The position numbers and the translations under genes are program-made. From NCBI GenBank assembly GCA_018269055.1, contig JAFDVI010000035.1, positions 1-64,000 of the forward strand: 64,000 bases of DNA. The letters run 5' to 3'. The notes under the pieces are model-generated. The model had not been told where the DNA came from. It did not search any database and was given only the letters and a program-made list of their open reading frames with translations. This DNA comes from Acidobacteriota bacterium. GTDB taxonomy: Bacteria > Acidobacteriota > Blastocatellia > RBC074. The first letter of the stretch is position 1, and each line of letters opens with the position of its first letter. Positions 23,978 to 32,451 of the stretch are shown in pieces.

Positions 23978-25351
23978 CTACTCTAAAGTAGCCAACAGTC
24001 GTTCGTGCAGCGTCGGCACGTATTCCAAATGTTCTGGTCGCATCAGCACGCTGCGAAAAACTGTCAACATCGGTTCGTCCCAAACCAAATTTTCATGCTC
24101 AGCCAGCAAGCCTGGCTTGGCGTTGAACTTTGCCAGATAAATTGGATGTTCAGTGTCGTTCATCAATGCTTCAAAGACGCGATGCGTGATCTGGCTGGTT
24201 TCGGAAACCTTGTGGCTGGCCGTCGCGGCGTAAAAATTGACGATGTCCAATTGCGGGGGCAACACCAATCGAAGTTTGTCGCTCGCTTCGATCAACTTCG
24301 CCCACCGAAGCGCAGCCGCGCGGGTTTTGTGCAAAATCGCTCCTAAACCAGTCTCGGCTTCCAGCGGAAAGCATCGCAGCGTCGCCCACAACGCAGCCGC
24401 AGCGGCTCCGGCGCGCGAACATTCCAGGCTGATTTCGCCCAGGTGCAATTCATTCGAGGTGAAATAGGTGTAGGGCGAATCGTGTTTGTAAAAGCGCCCT
24501 ACGCTGGGGTCGCGAAACAGCACAGAGCCGCAGCCGTAAGGCTGAAGCCCGTGTTTATGCGGATCAACCACAACACTGTCGGATTGGGCGATGGCACGGA
24601 AAGCAGCGGCGGAATCGGCATCAAGCGCGTCCCCATCTGCCAACAACTTAAAAAACCCGCCATACGCGCCATCCACGTGAATGCGGAAATCGAATTCGCG
24701 GCGCAGTTCCAGCGCCTGATCAATCGGGTCAACCGCACCGAGCGCCGTCGTCCCCGAAGTCATTACAACCGTGCCGATCTCGCTGGTTTTCAGCCTCGTG
24801 CGCAGATCGTCCAAATCCATGCGCCCGCGACCGTCCACGGCAATTTCCAGAGTTTTCGCGCCGATGACTTCGCACATGCGGCCGTGCGTGTAATGCGCTT
24901 CGGTAGAAAAGGCGACGGCCTTTTCAGGGTGCAGTTGGCGCGCCACCCACAGAGCCTCCAGATTGGCGACCGTTCCACTAGAGGTCAAATGGCCAAGATG
25001 GGTTTGAAAACCAAACATCTTCGCCAGTTCGGCGACGGCTTCTGTTTCCATCCTGGACGTGGCAGGGCCGCCATCCAGCGCGTGGTTATTCGGATTGATT
25101 TGTTGCGCGATGAAATACGCCATCGAAGCGATTGGGTGCGGCGGTTTCAGCATTTGCCCGGCATAGCTGGGATGCCAGAACGGATAATTATCGCCGAGCC
25201 GGTCAACCAGTTCCGCCAGAACCGCACGCGCCTTGTCTTCCGGCAGTCGCAGCGTTTCGTCAATTTCGTATGCGTGCCAGCGCGATTGCCATTCAGCCAG
25301 ACGGTTCAGCGCTTCGGGTAAAAGATTGAGAATTGTCGAGGTGTTGCTCAT
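23978..25351 (-). CDS. PLP-dependent group II amino acid decarboxylase
   Basis: About 457 residues of the aromatic L-amino acid/glutamate decarboxylase family. HLTSSGTVANLEAL binds the cofactor phosphate, IHVDGAYGGF holds the pyridine-nitrogen Asp, and DPHKHGLQPYGCG has the PLP lysine. These enzymes remove carboxyl from amino acids such as tyrosine, tryptophan, glutamate or aspartate; specificity cannot be called. An upstream ATG at 25375 adds eight residues that come from the inverted repeat, so the ATG at 25351 is more likely. The TatA-like gene follows ten bases later. Confidence 0.87.
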   Translation of the reverse strand: MSNTSTILNLLPEALNRLAEWQSRWHAYEIDETLRLPEDKARAVLAELVDRLGDNYPFWHPSYAGQMLKPPHPIASMAYFIAQQINPNNHALDGGPATSRMETEAVAELAKMFGFQTHLGHLTSSGTVANLEALWVARQLHPEKAVAFSTEAHYTHGRMCEVIGAKTLEIAVDGRGRMDLDDLRTRLKTSEIGTVVMTSGTTALGAVDPIDQALELRREFDFRIHVDGAYGGFFKLLADGDALDADSAAAFRAIAQSDSVVVDPHKHGLQPYGCGSVLFRDPSVGRFYKHDSPYTYFTSNELHLGEISLECSRAGAAAAALWATLRCFPLEAETGLGAILHKTRAAALRWAKLIEASDKLRLVLPPQLDIVNFYAATASHKVSETSQITHRVFEALMNDTEHPIYLAKFNAKPGLLAEHENLVWDEPMLTVFRSVLMRPEHLEYVPTLHERLLATLE

Positions 25352-25372
25352 CTTGATCGGATTTGAATTGCC

Positions 25373-25446
25373 CATTCGCCAATGCCCATTATTAGTCAGA
25401 AAAATGAATTCCTACCCTGTCCCAATAATGGGTAATGGCGAATGGA
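25373..25446. repeat. Inverted repeat upstream of the decarboxylase gene
   Basis: Arms 25373-25394 and 25425-25446 are 22 bases, matching at 20 positions (CCATTCGCCA / CCCATTATT). A related but weaker element lies at 60852-60945. The decarboxylase promoter, if local, would lie inside or upstream of it. Confidence 0.75.
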
Positions 25447-25479
25447 TAATGTTTAATTGATCGAAGTGTTGTGATTGAT

Positions 25480-25911
25480 TCAAGCGGCACCAAATTGGGC
25501 TTGCAACAGCAGCATTGCCGAAAGAACCTGTCGTTCAATGTCACGCGCTTCGATTTCAAACGGAATCTGTTCGTACGCGGTTTTGTCCGTCATCCCGTTG
25601 CGGCGATTTTGCAGATAAGCCGACAGGTATTTGGTTCTAAATCCCCATTTGCCGAATTGCCGGTATTGTCGGCAATGGGTTATTTCGTGCGCAATTAACG
25701 CCAGCCCTTCGGCAGTGTCAATTCGGTAATATCCCGGCGCAAAATATATCTTCCATTCGTCGGTAAAGCCGATCGGTTCCGTGGCGGCAGCGACTGTCAC
25801 GTATCGCGGAATGCCTTCAAAAATGCGGATTCGGTATAAGTCCAAATCGGGAAAAAACGGCGCGAACAACTGTTGAACTTCGAGCGGTAATGACTCGCCT
25901 TTTCGTTTCAT
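25480..25911 (-). CDS. DUF4157-like protein with HExxH motif
   Basis: A 143-residue protein with LIAHEITHCRQYRQFG, an HExxH zinc motif, and a later FEIEARDIE that may give the third ligand. The pattern resembles DUF4157 domains, which are found in contractile injection system cargo and in many stand-alone proteins. No signal peptide is seen. Whether it is an active peptidase is unknown. A GTG start at 25926 lies inside the repeat; the ATG at 25911 is chosen. Confidence 0.75.
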   Translation of the reverse strand: MKRKGESLPLEVQQLFAPFFPDLDLYRIRIFEGIPRYVTVAAATEPIGFTDEWKIYFAPGYYRIDTAEGLALIAHEITHCRQYRQFGKWGFRTKYLSAYLQNRRNGMTDKTAYEQIPFEIEARDIERQVLSAMLLLQAQFGAA

Positions 25912-25917
25912 AAGCCG

Positions 25918-26026
25918 ATGTAGCACAGGTTTTCCAACCTGCGCAGGAACTTCGCCAATCGGGCAACGGTTTTTAGCAATGGGTCAGCACAGAAAGTCCG
26001 AACAGGTTGGAAAACCTGCTCTACAT
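25918..26026. repeat. Inverted-repeat element joining two minus-strand genes
   Basis: Arms 25918-25941 and 26003-26026 are imperfect inverses with AGGTTTTCCAACCTG/CAGGTTGGAAAACCTG. The right arm contains the TAG stop of the Fic-like gene (26021-26023). It is the best preserved copy of the family also seen at 23351-23455. Confidence 0.8.
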
Positions 26027-26701
26027 TTTGACTTGCATCGCCTTGCGCAACATTTCAGCGAATAATTCAACCAGCGGCTGCGTCAGCATCCGAAAGGCGG
26101 CTTCCAGCGCCTGCGCGAATCTTGCCTGCGTGATGTCGTCGGACAAAATCACCAATGGCGGCAACCCAGCCCGTTCAGTGTAAATGCTCGCGGCCAACAT
26201 CGCTGTCGGTTCTGTTACATTCGGAAATGGATGCAAATCCAACAAACGTAAATACACGACCGAAGCCTGCTCAACCGGGTGCAGTTCGCCAAAGCTGTCC
26301 GTCGAAAACCAGTCAAAAGCCATATCCAGCATCTTCGGCAACAGCACAGCCGGCGTCGGATCGTGCAGCACGTTAATCGGTCGCGGCTCATTCGATCTCA
26401 GTTCCGCTTTCGCGCCAGTCAGTGTTTCGTTTAGGTTCATCAACCGGTCGGCATTGAACAAACCTTCTTTGGCCCAGCCGGAAACTTTGCCAGCCGCAGC
26501 CGATAAATTCGCGCGCTCAAGGCTGTTGCCAGACCGCCGAAGCATGTGCTCGACCTGATAATCGCGCAGCGATTCCGCTGAAGCGGCTGTCAGTTTCCAG
26601 CGTTCCTGCTCCGCCGCTAACGCCTCAACCCAGGACGCTGACGATTTCAAATTGTCGTTGAAGATCGGTAATTCCATAGCAGTTGTTTCAGGTGTCAGCA
26701 T
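26021..26701 (-). CDS. Fic-like protein with degenerate active-site motif
   Basis: A 226-residue protein aligning by eye with Fic/DOC proteins: a helical N-terminus, ELHPVEQASVVYLRLLDLHPFP, then LAASIYTERAGLPPLVI, which matches the helix after the active loop. Fic enzymes transfer AMP or other groups with HPFx(D/E)GNGR. Here H157-P158-F159 is kept but the rest is replaced by PNVTEP, removing the GN and Arg that bind phosphates. NSLERAN near residue 60 recalls the inhibitory IEGN helix only weakly. The protein is probably not an AMPylator and may bind a partner or be decaying. It overlaps the ROK gene by 14 bases; a second ATG lies at 26677. Its TAG stop lies in a repeat. Confidence 0.75.
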   Translation of the reverse strand: MLTPETTAMELPIFNDNLKSSASWVEALAAEQERWKLTAASAESLRDYQVEHMLRRSGNSLERANLSAAAGKVSGWAKEGLFNADRLMNLNETLTGAKAELRSNEPRPINVLHDPTPAVLLPKMLDMAFDWFSTDSFGELHPVEQASVVYLRLLDLHPFPNVTEPTAMLAASIYTERAGLPPLVILSDDITQARFAQALEAAFRMLTQPLVELFAEMLRKAMQVKM

Positions 26702-27644
26702 CGTACAAGGCAGCCATCAATGCCGCAACGTCGCCGATTCTCTTCCCCAGTTTCGCCGGAACCACTTCGCAAGCCGCAGCGGCTTGCGGCAGAGCTTCTT
26801 CGGCCAGCGCGCGCCGCGCCGGTTCCAGCACGCGGTCGCCCAACGCAACCGCCAGCGATCCCAACACGATCATTTGCGGATTCAGCGTATCCACCAGCAA
26901 CGCCATTCCGCGTCCCATCCATGTTCCGGCTTCGGCGGCAACGGCCAACGCTTCCCGGTCGTCGCTCAACATCGCTTCGACGACTTCGCGGATTTCGGTC
27001 GCTTGCGTCCAACGATGTGGAAACATCAACGCAGCCAGTTCCACCAATCCCTGCCCGGAAGCGAAACCTTCCCACGAACCGGCTTTGCCGAATCCAACGG
27101 GTCCTTTCCAGGCCAATCGCAGATGGCCGACTTCGCCAGCCGTGTCGGTCGCACCGCGCAACACTTGCCCGTTGACGATCAACCCTGCGCCGAGTCCCGT
27201 GCCAAAGGTCAAAAAGATCAGGTGCCGCAACCCGGTGCGTCCTTTTCCCGCCCCAAAGCGAAATTCCGCCAGCGCACCCGCGTTGCCGTCGTGTTCGATG
27301 AACGCGGGCAAGTTTGGAAATTCCGCTTTCAAGGCTTTTTTCAAATGAACGCCGTGCCAGCCGGGCAAATGCGGCGGATCAATCAAAATGCCTTCGGCAA
27401 TGTTCAGCGGCCCACCGATGGAAACGCTGACGGCCGTCAGTTTGCGGCCAGCGGTTGCGGCGATTTCGACGATTCGTTTCGCCTTGGCGATGATCCGCGG
27501 AAAGGTTTCCGCGAACGGCAACTGTGCTTCAGTCAAAATCTCTTCGCGTTGCAAAATTTCCGCATTGCATGTGCCTTCGATGATGGCGGTTTTGGTCCCG
27601 CCAATATCAAAACCAAGAATTGTCGCGCCTGATTCAACCAACAA
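26688..27644 (-). CDS. ROK family sugar kinase (glucokinase-like)
   Basis: A 318-residue ROK protein: ILGFDIGGTKTA is the phosphate loop, IEHDGNAGALAEF is the catalytic Asp region, and LTFGTGLGAGLIVNG follows. ROK kinases phosphorylate glucose, N-acetylmannosamine or similar sugars. The zinc site usually written CxCGxxGCxE is here GPVGFGKAGSWEG, with no cysteine, so the fold lacks its structural zinc. No DNA-binding domain is present, so it is a kinase rather than a repressor. The start is TTG after a strong GAGGTGA; a second TTG follows at once. Confidence 0.85.
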   Translation of the reverse strand: MLVESGATILGFDIGGTKTAIIEGTCNAEILQREEILTEAQLPFAETFPRIIAKAKRIVEIAATAGRKLTAVSVSIGGPLNIAEGILIDPPHLPGWHGVHLKKALKAEFPNLPAFIEHDGNAGALAEFRFGAGKGRTGLRHLIFLTFGTGLGAGLIVNGQVLRGATDTAGEVGHLRLAWKGPVGFGKAGSWEGFASGQGLVELAALMFPHRWTQATEIREVVEAMLSDDREALAVAAEAGTWMGRGMALLVDTLNPQMIVLGSLAVALGDRVLEPARRALAEEALPQAAAACEVVPAKLGKRIGDVAALMAALYDADT

Positions 27645-27797
27645 TTTTCACCTCACAGAACATTGCAGTTAATGAACTGCATCAAGTATGCTTTCCCTGC
27701 CAAGAAAAGAAACCACACAGTTTCTACGGTTCAAGTAACTCAGAATCAAGACAGGCTGCCCTAAAGCCTCACGAATTCAAGTGTAAGGAGTACGTCT

Positions 27798-28409
27798 ATG
27801 AATGCTGCAGAAGTCATTCCCATGCCCACCAGCGATCACCATCAATCCACCGCCAACCAAAATATCAGCCCCGCTTCGGTGCAGGAAGTGGCCGGATCAG
27901 GCAACATCGAAAAGATTCGCGACATTTTGTTTGGCGCGCAAATTCGCGAATACGAACGCCGCTTTGTGCGGTTGGAAGAACGTATGATCAAGGAAGCCGC
28001 CGACGCCCGCGAAGATGCGCGCCGACGATTCGATTCGCTGGAAGCCTTCATCAAACAGGAAATCAGCGCTCTGGGTGACCGGCTGCGGTCGGAAAACCAG
28101 CAGCGCACACAAGCCGCAGAAGACATCACGCGGGAATTACGCGACGCCTCGCGTTCGTTGATGAACAAAATCAGTGCGATGGACGAACACAACACGCACG
28201 TCCAACGCGAATTGCGCCAACAGATGCTGGATCAAGCGAAAAACCTGGCGGACGAAATCCATTTGAAGCACGATGATCTGTCGGCATCGTTGCAACGCGA
28301 ATCGCGCGAACTGAGAAACGACAAAGCTGATCGTTCGGCGCTGGCCAATTTGTTCACCGAATTGGCGATGCGGTTGAACCACGAATTCAAACTTCCGGGC
28401 GAAGAGTAA
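27798..28409 (+). CDS. Coiled-coil protein, first gene of a GTPase-linked group
   Basis: A 203-residue cytoplasmic protein. After about 35 disordered residues comes a segment IEKIRDILFGAQIREYERRF, then charged heptad repeats with E, R and K to the end, predicted as a long coiled coil. The block LFGxQIREYExRFxRLEE is one I associate with a conserved coiled-coil family, but I cannot name it. It is 21 bases upstream of the OmpA-domain gene in the same direction and is probably co-transcribed. A scaffold or tether role is inference. TAAGGAG lies ten bases before the ATG. Confidence 0.75.
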   Translation: MNAAEVIPMPTSDHHQSTANQNISPASVQEVAGSGNIEKIRDILFGAQIREYERRFVRLEERMIKEAADAREDARRRFDSLEAFIKQEISALGDRLRSENQQRTQAAEDITRELRDASRSLMNKISAMDEHNTHVQRELRQQMLDQAKNLADEIHLKHDDLSASLQRESRELRNDKADRSALANLFTELAMRLNHEFKLPGEE

Positions 28410-28430
28410 TCCGCGCCGTCCCGATGATTT

Positions 28431-30311
28431 ATGGCCGATTATCCGTTGCGCATAGTTCCCAACAAACCCGAAGCGCCTTTTCCGACCGAATTGGTTGAGC
28501 CTGAAGACGACGACATTCTTCAGCTTGAAGACCGCACTGGCGAACCAACTGAGGACAAAGCGGAGGCGATGGCGGAACTGCGCCGGTTGTTGCTGGAACC
28601 GGAACAGCTTCAGCTTGGAAATATTCTGGAACGGCTCAATAACCCGCGACTTCGTGCGAAAGAATTGAGCCGTCCGCTGCCGGAAGCCATACGGCTGCGC
28701 AATGCGCAAGACGACGCATTAACCGAAGCGCTTGCTCCGACCATCGTCACAGCGTTTCACAACTCCGTCAAAAAAGACCCGCGCCCGATTGCCGACGCCA
28801 TTTCTCCGCTGATGGGCCCGGCCATTCGCCGCGCCATCGCTGTTGCGCTGAGCAGTTTTGTGCAAACGATTGATCAGGCGCTGAAACACAGTTTGTCGTG
28901 GCAAGGGGTGAAGTGGCGGTTTGAAGCCCTGAAAACCGGAAAATCCTTTGCCGAAGTCGTGCTGTATCACACGCTGGTGTACCGCTCGGAACAGGTGTTT
29001 TTGATCCACAAACAAACCGGTTTGTTGCTGCATCACGTCGCCGCTGATCCAACGATTACCAAAGACGCCGACATCGTTTCCGGGATGTTGACGGCGATGC
29101 AGGTGGCCATCGGCAATTTTGCGCGCGATTCGTTCGGATCGTCGAACGAACAAATTGACACGCTGGATATGGGCGATCGCGAAGTCTGGTTTGAATCCGG
29201 CCCGCAAGCTGTGCTGGCCGTGGTCATTCGCGGCGAAGCGCCCGAAACATTGCGCAGCGAGTACTTCGCCCCAGCGCTGGAAGCAATTCACGTCGAACAG
29301 CGCGAAGCGTTCGACAGTTTCAATGGCGACGTTTCCGGTTTTGAAGTCGCTCGGCCACGACTGGAAGAATGTTTGCAAGCGCAATATCAAGGTCATAGCG
29401 CGCCCGCCGATTACAAAATTCCAGCTTACATTTGGTTTCTGTTGGCAGCGATTGTGATTGGTTTGGGCGTCTGGGGCTTTTTTGCCTGGCGCGATACGCG
29501 CAGGTGGAATGCGTATCTCGACCGGTTGAAACGGGAACCTGGCATTGTCGTCGCCGAAACCGGCAAAGAAAGCGGCAAACGATTCGTCGCGGGCTTACGC
29601 GATCCGCTGGCTGCCGACCCGATGGCAATTTTGCAAAACGAAACGCCGATTGATCCTGCGTCGGTAATTTCGCACTGGGAACCGTATGCAGCGCTCGATG
29701 CGCCATTCGTCGTCGCGCGCGCCAAAACCTTCCTCGAACCGCCTTCAACGGTTGAATTGAAATTTGCCGACGGAACGTTGACCGCCAGTGGAATGGCTTC
29801 CCACGATTGGGTTACTGAAACCCGGCGACTGGCCCGGGCGCTTCCTGGCGTGACGAAATTCGATGACCAAAATCTGATTGACGAAGATTTGAAAGAACCG
29901 GAAATGTTGCGCCAGCGAATCGAACAACAAGTGATCCGGTTCGTTTCCGGCAACGCGCAAATCGCCCCCGGCCAAACTGACAGCCTGCGCGCGCTGATTG
30001 TTGACATTCAAAAACTGGCGGCATCTGCTCCGGCTGTGGGGCGAACATTCCGCATTGAGCTTATTGGTCACACGGATACTGAAGGCGATGATGCGGCGAA
30101 TCTGGCGCTGAGCCGGCAACGCGCCGACAAGATTTTAACGATGCTCAACTCCCAAAAACTCCCTCCAAACTCATTGGTTGCCGTTGGTGTTGGCACAATG
30201 CAACCGGTGCGCGCCGAAACCAGTGACGCCGACAAACAATTCAACCGCAGCGTTTCTTTCAAAGTTTCATTGCTTGATCCTCGACAGGCCAAAAAGCAGG
30301 AGTCACGGTAA
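28431..30311 (+). CDS. Membrane protein: possible roadblock-like region, one TM, BON-like and OmpA domains
   Basis: A 626-residue protein. Residues 1-60 are acidic. Residues about 188-270 have alternating strands and helices (QVFLIHKQTGLLLHH, LAVVIRG) that resemble a roadblock/LC7 fold; this is a tentative reading. One membrane helix lies at about 331-353 (AYIWFLLAAIVIGLGVWGFF). Residues about 438-485 are BON-like (VELKFADGTLTASG). Residues about 500-612 are an OmpA C-terminal domain with IELIGHTDTEGDD and NLALSRQRADKI, which binds peptidoglycan. The N-terminus should face the cytoplasm and the OmpA part the periplasm. The stop overlaps the ATG of the GTPase gene by one base, so the two are coupled. 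Confidence 0.85.
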   Translation: MADYPLRIVPNKPEAPFPTELVEPEDDDILQLEDRTGEPTEDKAEAMAELRRLLLEPEQLQLGNILERLNNPRLRAKELSRPLPEAIRLRNAQDDALTEALAPTIVTAFHNSVKKDPRPIADAISPLMGPAIRRAIAVALSSFVQTIDQALKHSLSWQGVKWRFEALKTGKSFAEVVLYHTLVYRSEQVFLIHKQTGLLLHHVAADPTITKDADIVSGMLTAMQVAIGNFARDSFGSSNEQIDTLDMGDREVWFESGPQAVLAVVIRGEAPETLRSEYFAPALEAIHVEQREAFDSFNGDVSGFEVARPRLEECLQAQYQGHSAPADYKIPAYIWFLLAAIVIGLGVWGFFAWRDTRRWNAYLDRLKREPGIVVAETGKESGKRFVAGLRDPLAADPMAILQNETPIDPASVISHWEPYAALDAPFVVARAKTFLEPPSTVELKFADGTLTASGMASHDWVTETRRLARALPGVTKFDDQNLIDEDLKEPEMLRQRIEQQVIRFVSGNAQIAPGQTDSLRALIVDIQKLAASAPAVGRTFRIELIGHTDTEGDDAANLALSRQRADKILTMLNSQKLPPNSLVAVGVGTMQPVRAETSDADKQFNRSVSFKVSLLDPRQAKKQESR

Positions 30312-30808
30312 TGATTCAAAAAAAGATTTGTCTGCTGGGTGCGTTTGCCGTCGGCAAAACCAGTCTGGTTTCGCGCTTTGTCAAAAGCATCTACTCCGAC
30401 CAGTACCTGACCACGGTCGGGGTCAAAGTGGACAAAAAGCCTGTCACGCTCGGCGACAAGGAAGTCAATTTGATCGTCTGGGACTTGGCTGGCGAAGACG
30501 AATTCCAGAAAGTCAGCATAGATTATTTGCGCGGCGCATCCGGTTTTTTGCTGGTTGCCGATGGCACGCGGTTGGGCACGCTGGAAACGGCACGGATGCT
30601 TCATCGGCGCGTGGCCGAAACCATTGGCGAAATCCCGTTCGTGTTCATCGTCAACAAGACCGATTTGCAAACCGAATGGGAAATTGACGATCAAGCCATC
30701 ACCGATTGCCACGCGGCAAACTGGAACGTCATTAAATCCAGCGCCAAAACCGGCGAAGGCGTCGAAGAGGCATTCAAACTCCTCGCGGAAAAAATCTGCG
30801 GATCATAA
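30311..30808 (+). CDS. Rab/Ras-like small GTPase
   Basis: A 165-residue stand-alone small GTPase. G1 is GAFAVGKTS (10-18), the switch I threonine is T35 in YLTTVGVKV, G3 is WDLAGEDEF with D58 and G61, G4 is NKTD (115-118), and G5 is SSAKTG. At the place of the Ras catalytic Gln61 it has Glu62, in AGEDEF. It has no C-terminal Cys for lipid. Bacterial proteins of this type include MglA, which works with roadblock-domain activators in polarity and motility. The neighbour upstream may carry such a domain, which would make a linked pair; this is inference. It is translationally coupled to that gene. Confidence 0.9.
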   Translation: MIQKKICLLGAFAVGKTSLVSRFVKSIYSDQYLTTVGVKVDKKPVTLGDKEVNLIVWDLAGEDEFQKVSIDYLRGASGFLLVADGTRLGTLETARMLHRRVAETIGEIPFVFIVNKTDLQTEWEIDDQAITDCHAANWNVIKSSAKTGEGVEEAFKLLAEKICGS

Positions 30809-30860
30809 AACCGATCAAAGCGAATCCCCGAAACCTGCTCAATTCATCTGGAGGCTAAAG

Positions 30861-31970
30861 ATGGCCGAATTGCCTGATTTTGTGTGCGCATATTTGTACG
30901 GTTTGACTTCCGGGGAACGCTCGCCCGCCTTTTTGCTGGTGAATTCGGATGGACGCTTAATTTCCTGGGGAGGCGCAATTGCGGCTTATGGCATCTCGGA
31001 TTTGCGCGTCGGGGAACCCGCCGTTGAACAGGTTTATTTTCTGGAAGGCCTGCTTCCCTTGAACGGGCAGGAAATGGTTCTGAGTTGTATGCAAACCGAT
31101 TCCGGTCGCCCAGCCGATCTTCATCTATTTCCCACAGACGAAGGCGATTGCATTTTGCTGCTGGACGCAACCACCAAGGAAATGCAGCAACGGTTGATGC
31201 AACAAAAAGGCAACGAATTGAGTTTGAGTTATCAGCAATTGACCAAGGAAATTCAAAAGAAAGAGGTTCTGCTGCACTGCATCATTCACGATCTGGCCGG
31301 GCCACTGATGGGCATACGCGGCGGTTACGAACTTCTGGCCAACGAACCAATCTCCGAACAAGGCCGCAAATATCTGGAAATCGGGCTTCGTCAAGCTAAC
31401 AAGCAGGAAACCTTGATCCGCGAAATCCTGCAAACCTTTTCGGCGGAAATCGAATCGCTGCAAGGATTTTCGGCCGATTCCGCCAACGCGCCAAACGCCG
31501 CGCAAACCGCCCGCGAAGTGATCGAATCGCTGTCATCGGCCTTTGCCATCAATCAGGTAAATTTGCGGTTTGACCCCAACGTGGATTTGAAACGCGACTG
31601 GAAAGTCGTCGGGGAAAAATCCCGGTTGGAACGCGTTATCTCAAACCTAGTCGAAAATGCCCTGCGCTACAGCCCGGCGAATTCCACCGTCACAGTTGGC
31701 TGTTTCGATGAAGGCGACAAAATACTGGTCACTGTAGACGATGAGGGCCCTGGCATTCCGCCGGAAGTTGCGCCAACGCTGTTTCAGAAATTTGCACAGG
31801 GAAAAAAAGGCAAAGGGAAGATCGGGTTAGGATTGTATTTTTGCCGTATCACCATCAAACACTGGAAAGGCGAAATCGGCCATCAGCCCAGAGAAACCGT
31901 TGGAACACGATTTTGGTTCCGGTTGCCAAAGCCAAAAGCTCAATTCGATAGTGCCTCACAATCAGCATAG
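30861..31970 (+). CDS. Soluble histidine kinase of the GTPase-linked group
   Basis: A 369-residue protein with no membrane segment. Residues 1-105 are a PAS-like sensor region (FLLVNSDGRLISWGG); a linking coiled coil covers about 105-135; the dimerisation and phosphoacceptor helix has H143 in IIHDLAGPLMG; and the ATPase domain shows N266 in LVENALRYSP, the G1 box DEGPGIP and the G2 box KIGLGLYFCR. It lies 52 bases after the GTPase gene with GGAGG six bases before its ATG. No response regulator is adjacent. The frame stays open upstream to 30555, but that extension is the shadow of the GTPase gene. Signalling from GTPase state to phosphorelay is a possibility, not shown. Confidence 0.88.
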   Translation: MAELPDFVCAYLYGLTSGERSPAFLLVNSDGRLISWGGAIAAYGISDLRVGEPAVEQVYFLEGLLPLNGQEMVLSCMQTDSGRPADLHLFPTDEGDCILLLDATTKEMQQRLMQQKGNELSLSYQQLTKEIQKKEVLLHCIIHDLAGPLMGIRGGYELLANEPISEQGRKYLEIGLRQANKQETLIREILQTFSAEIESLQGFSADSANAPNAAQTAREVIESLSSAFAINQVNLRFDPNVDLKRDWKVVGEKSRLERVISNLVENALRYSPANSTVTVGCFDEGDKILVTVDDEGPGIPPEVAPTLFQKFAQGKKGKGKIGLGLYFCRITIKHWKGEIGHQPRETVGTRFWFRLPKPKAQFDSASQSA

Positions 31971-32021
31971 ATTCAGATTGAAATATGCAGACAGATTGTT
32001 TCTGAAGCAGCAGCCAGTTGG

Positions 32022-32219
32022 TCAAAGCTCCTTTAATTGCCCTTTTAACTCAATTAACTCCAGCATTTTTATCTCAATATCCGCTTTTAACTGCTCAATT
32101 CTAGCGATCAGGCTTTGCCGCGCGACAATGGCCTTTTGCTTTTCCAGGTTGGCACAAACTTCAATTCCCCGGGCAAATTTCGAAAAGTTGCTGAGGTCGG
32201 TTTTTGTCAGGCCGTTCAA
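32022..32219 (-). CDS. Small coiled-coil protein of unknown function
   Basis: About 65 residues, mainly one charged helix with IEQLKADIEIKMLELIELKG at the end, a coiled-coil pattern. The frame stays open to a TTG at 32270, but a TTG at 32219 has GAGGAGG five bases upstream and is better supported. Its base composition is more AT-rich than its neighbours'. No family is recognised. It is convergent with the histidine kinase gene. Confidence 0.45.
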   Translation of the reverse strand: MNGLTKTDLSNFSKFARGIEVCANLEKQKAIVARQSLIARIEQLKADIEIKMLELIELKGQLKEL

Positions 32220-32451
32220 ACTATCCTCCTCGTTGATTAACAACGGTGTACTGTTCTTATGGATAGGCAACTCCTTTTATCTCGCTCCGAAGGTTGAGAT
32301 GCAGAGACTATGGTTTCTATCAATGCTATAGTGAATTCCGTTGTAAGCCGTCAGGAAAAAACTGAATCACAGAATTCAGTACCGTAACAAGTAAGGCACA
32401 AGTCACACCATCACCAATAGAAGTAACGATCAACGACCGGAGGAAAGAGCC

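Noticed and set aside
30555..30860. N-terminal extension of the histidine kinase frame
   Set aside because: It overlaps the GTPase gene in another frame; GGAGG and an ATG at 30861 mark the real start.
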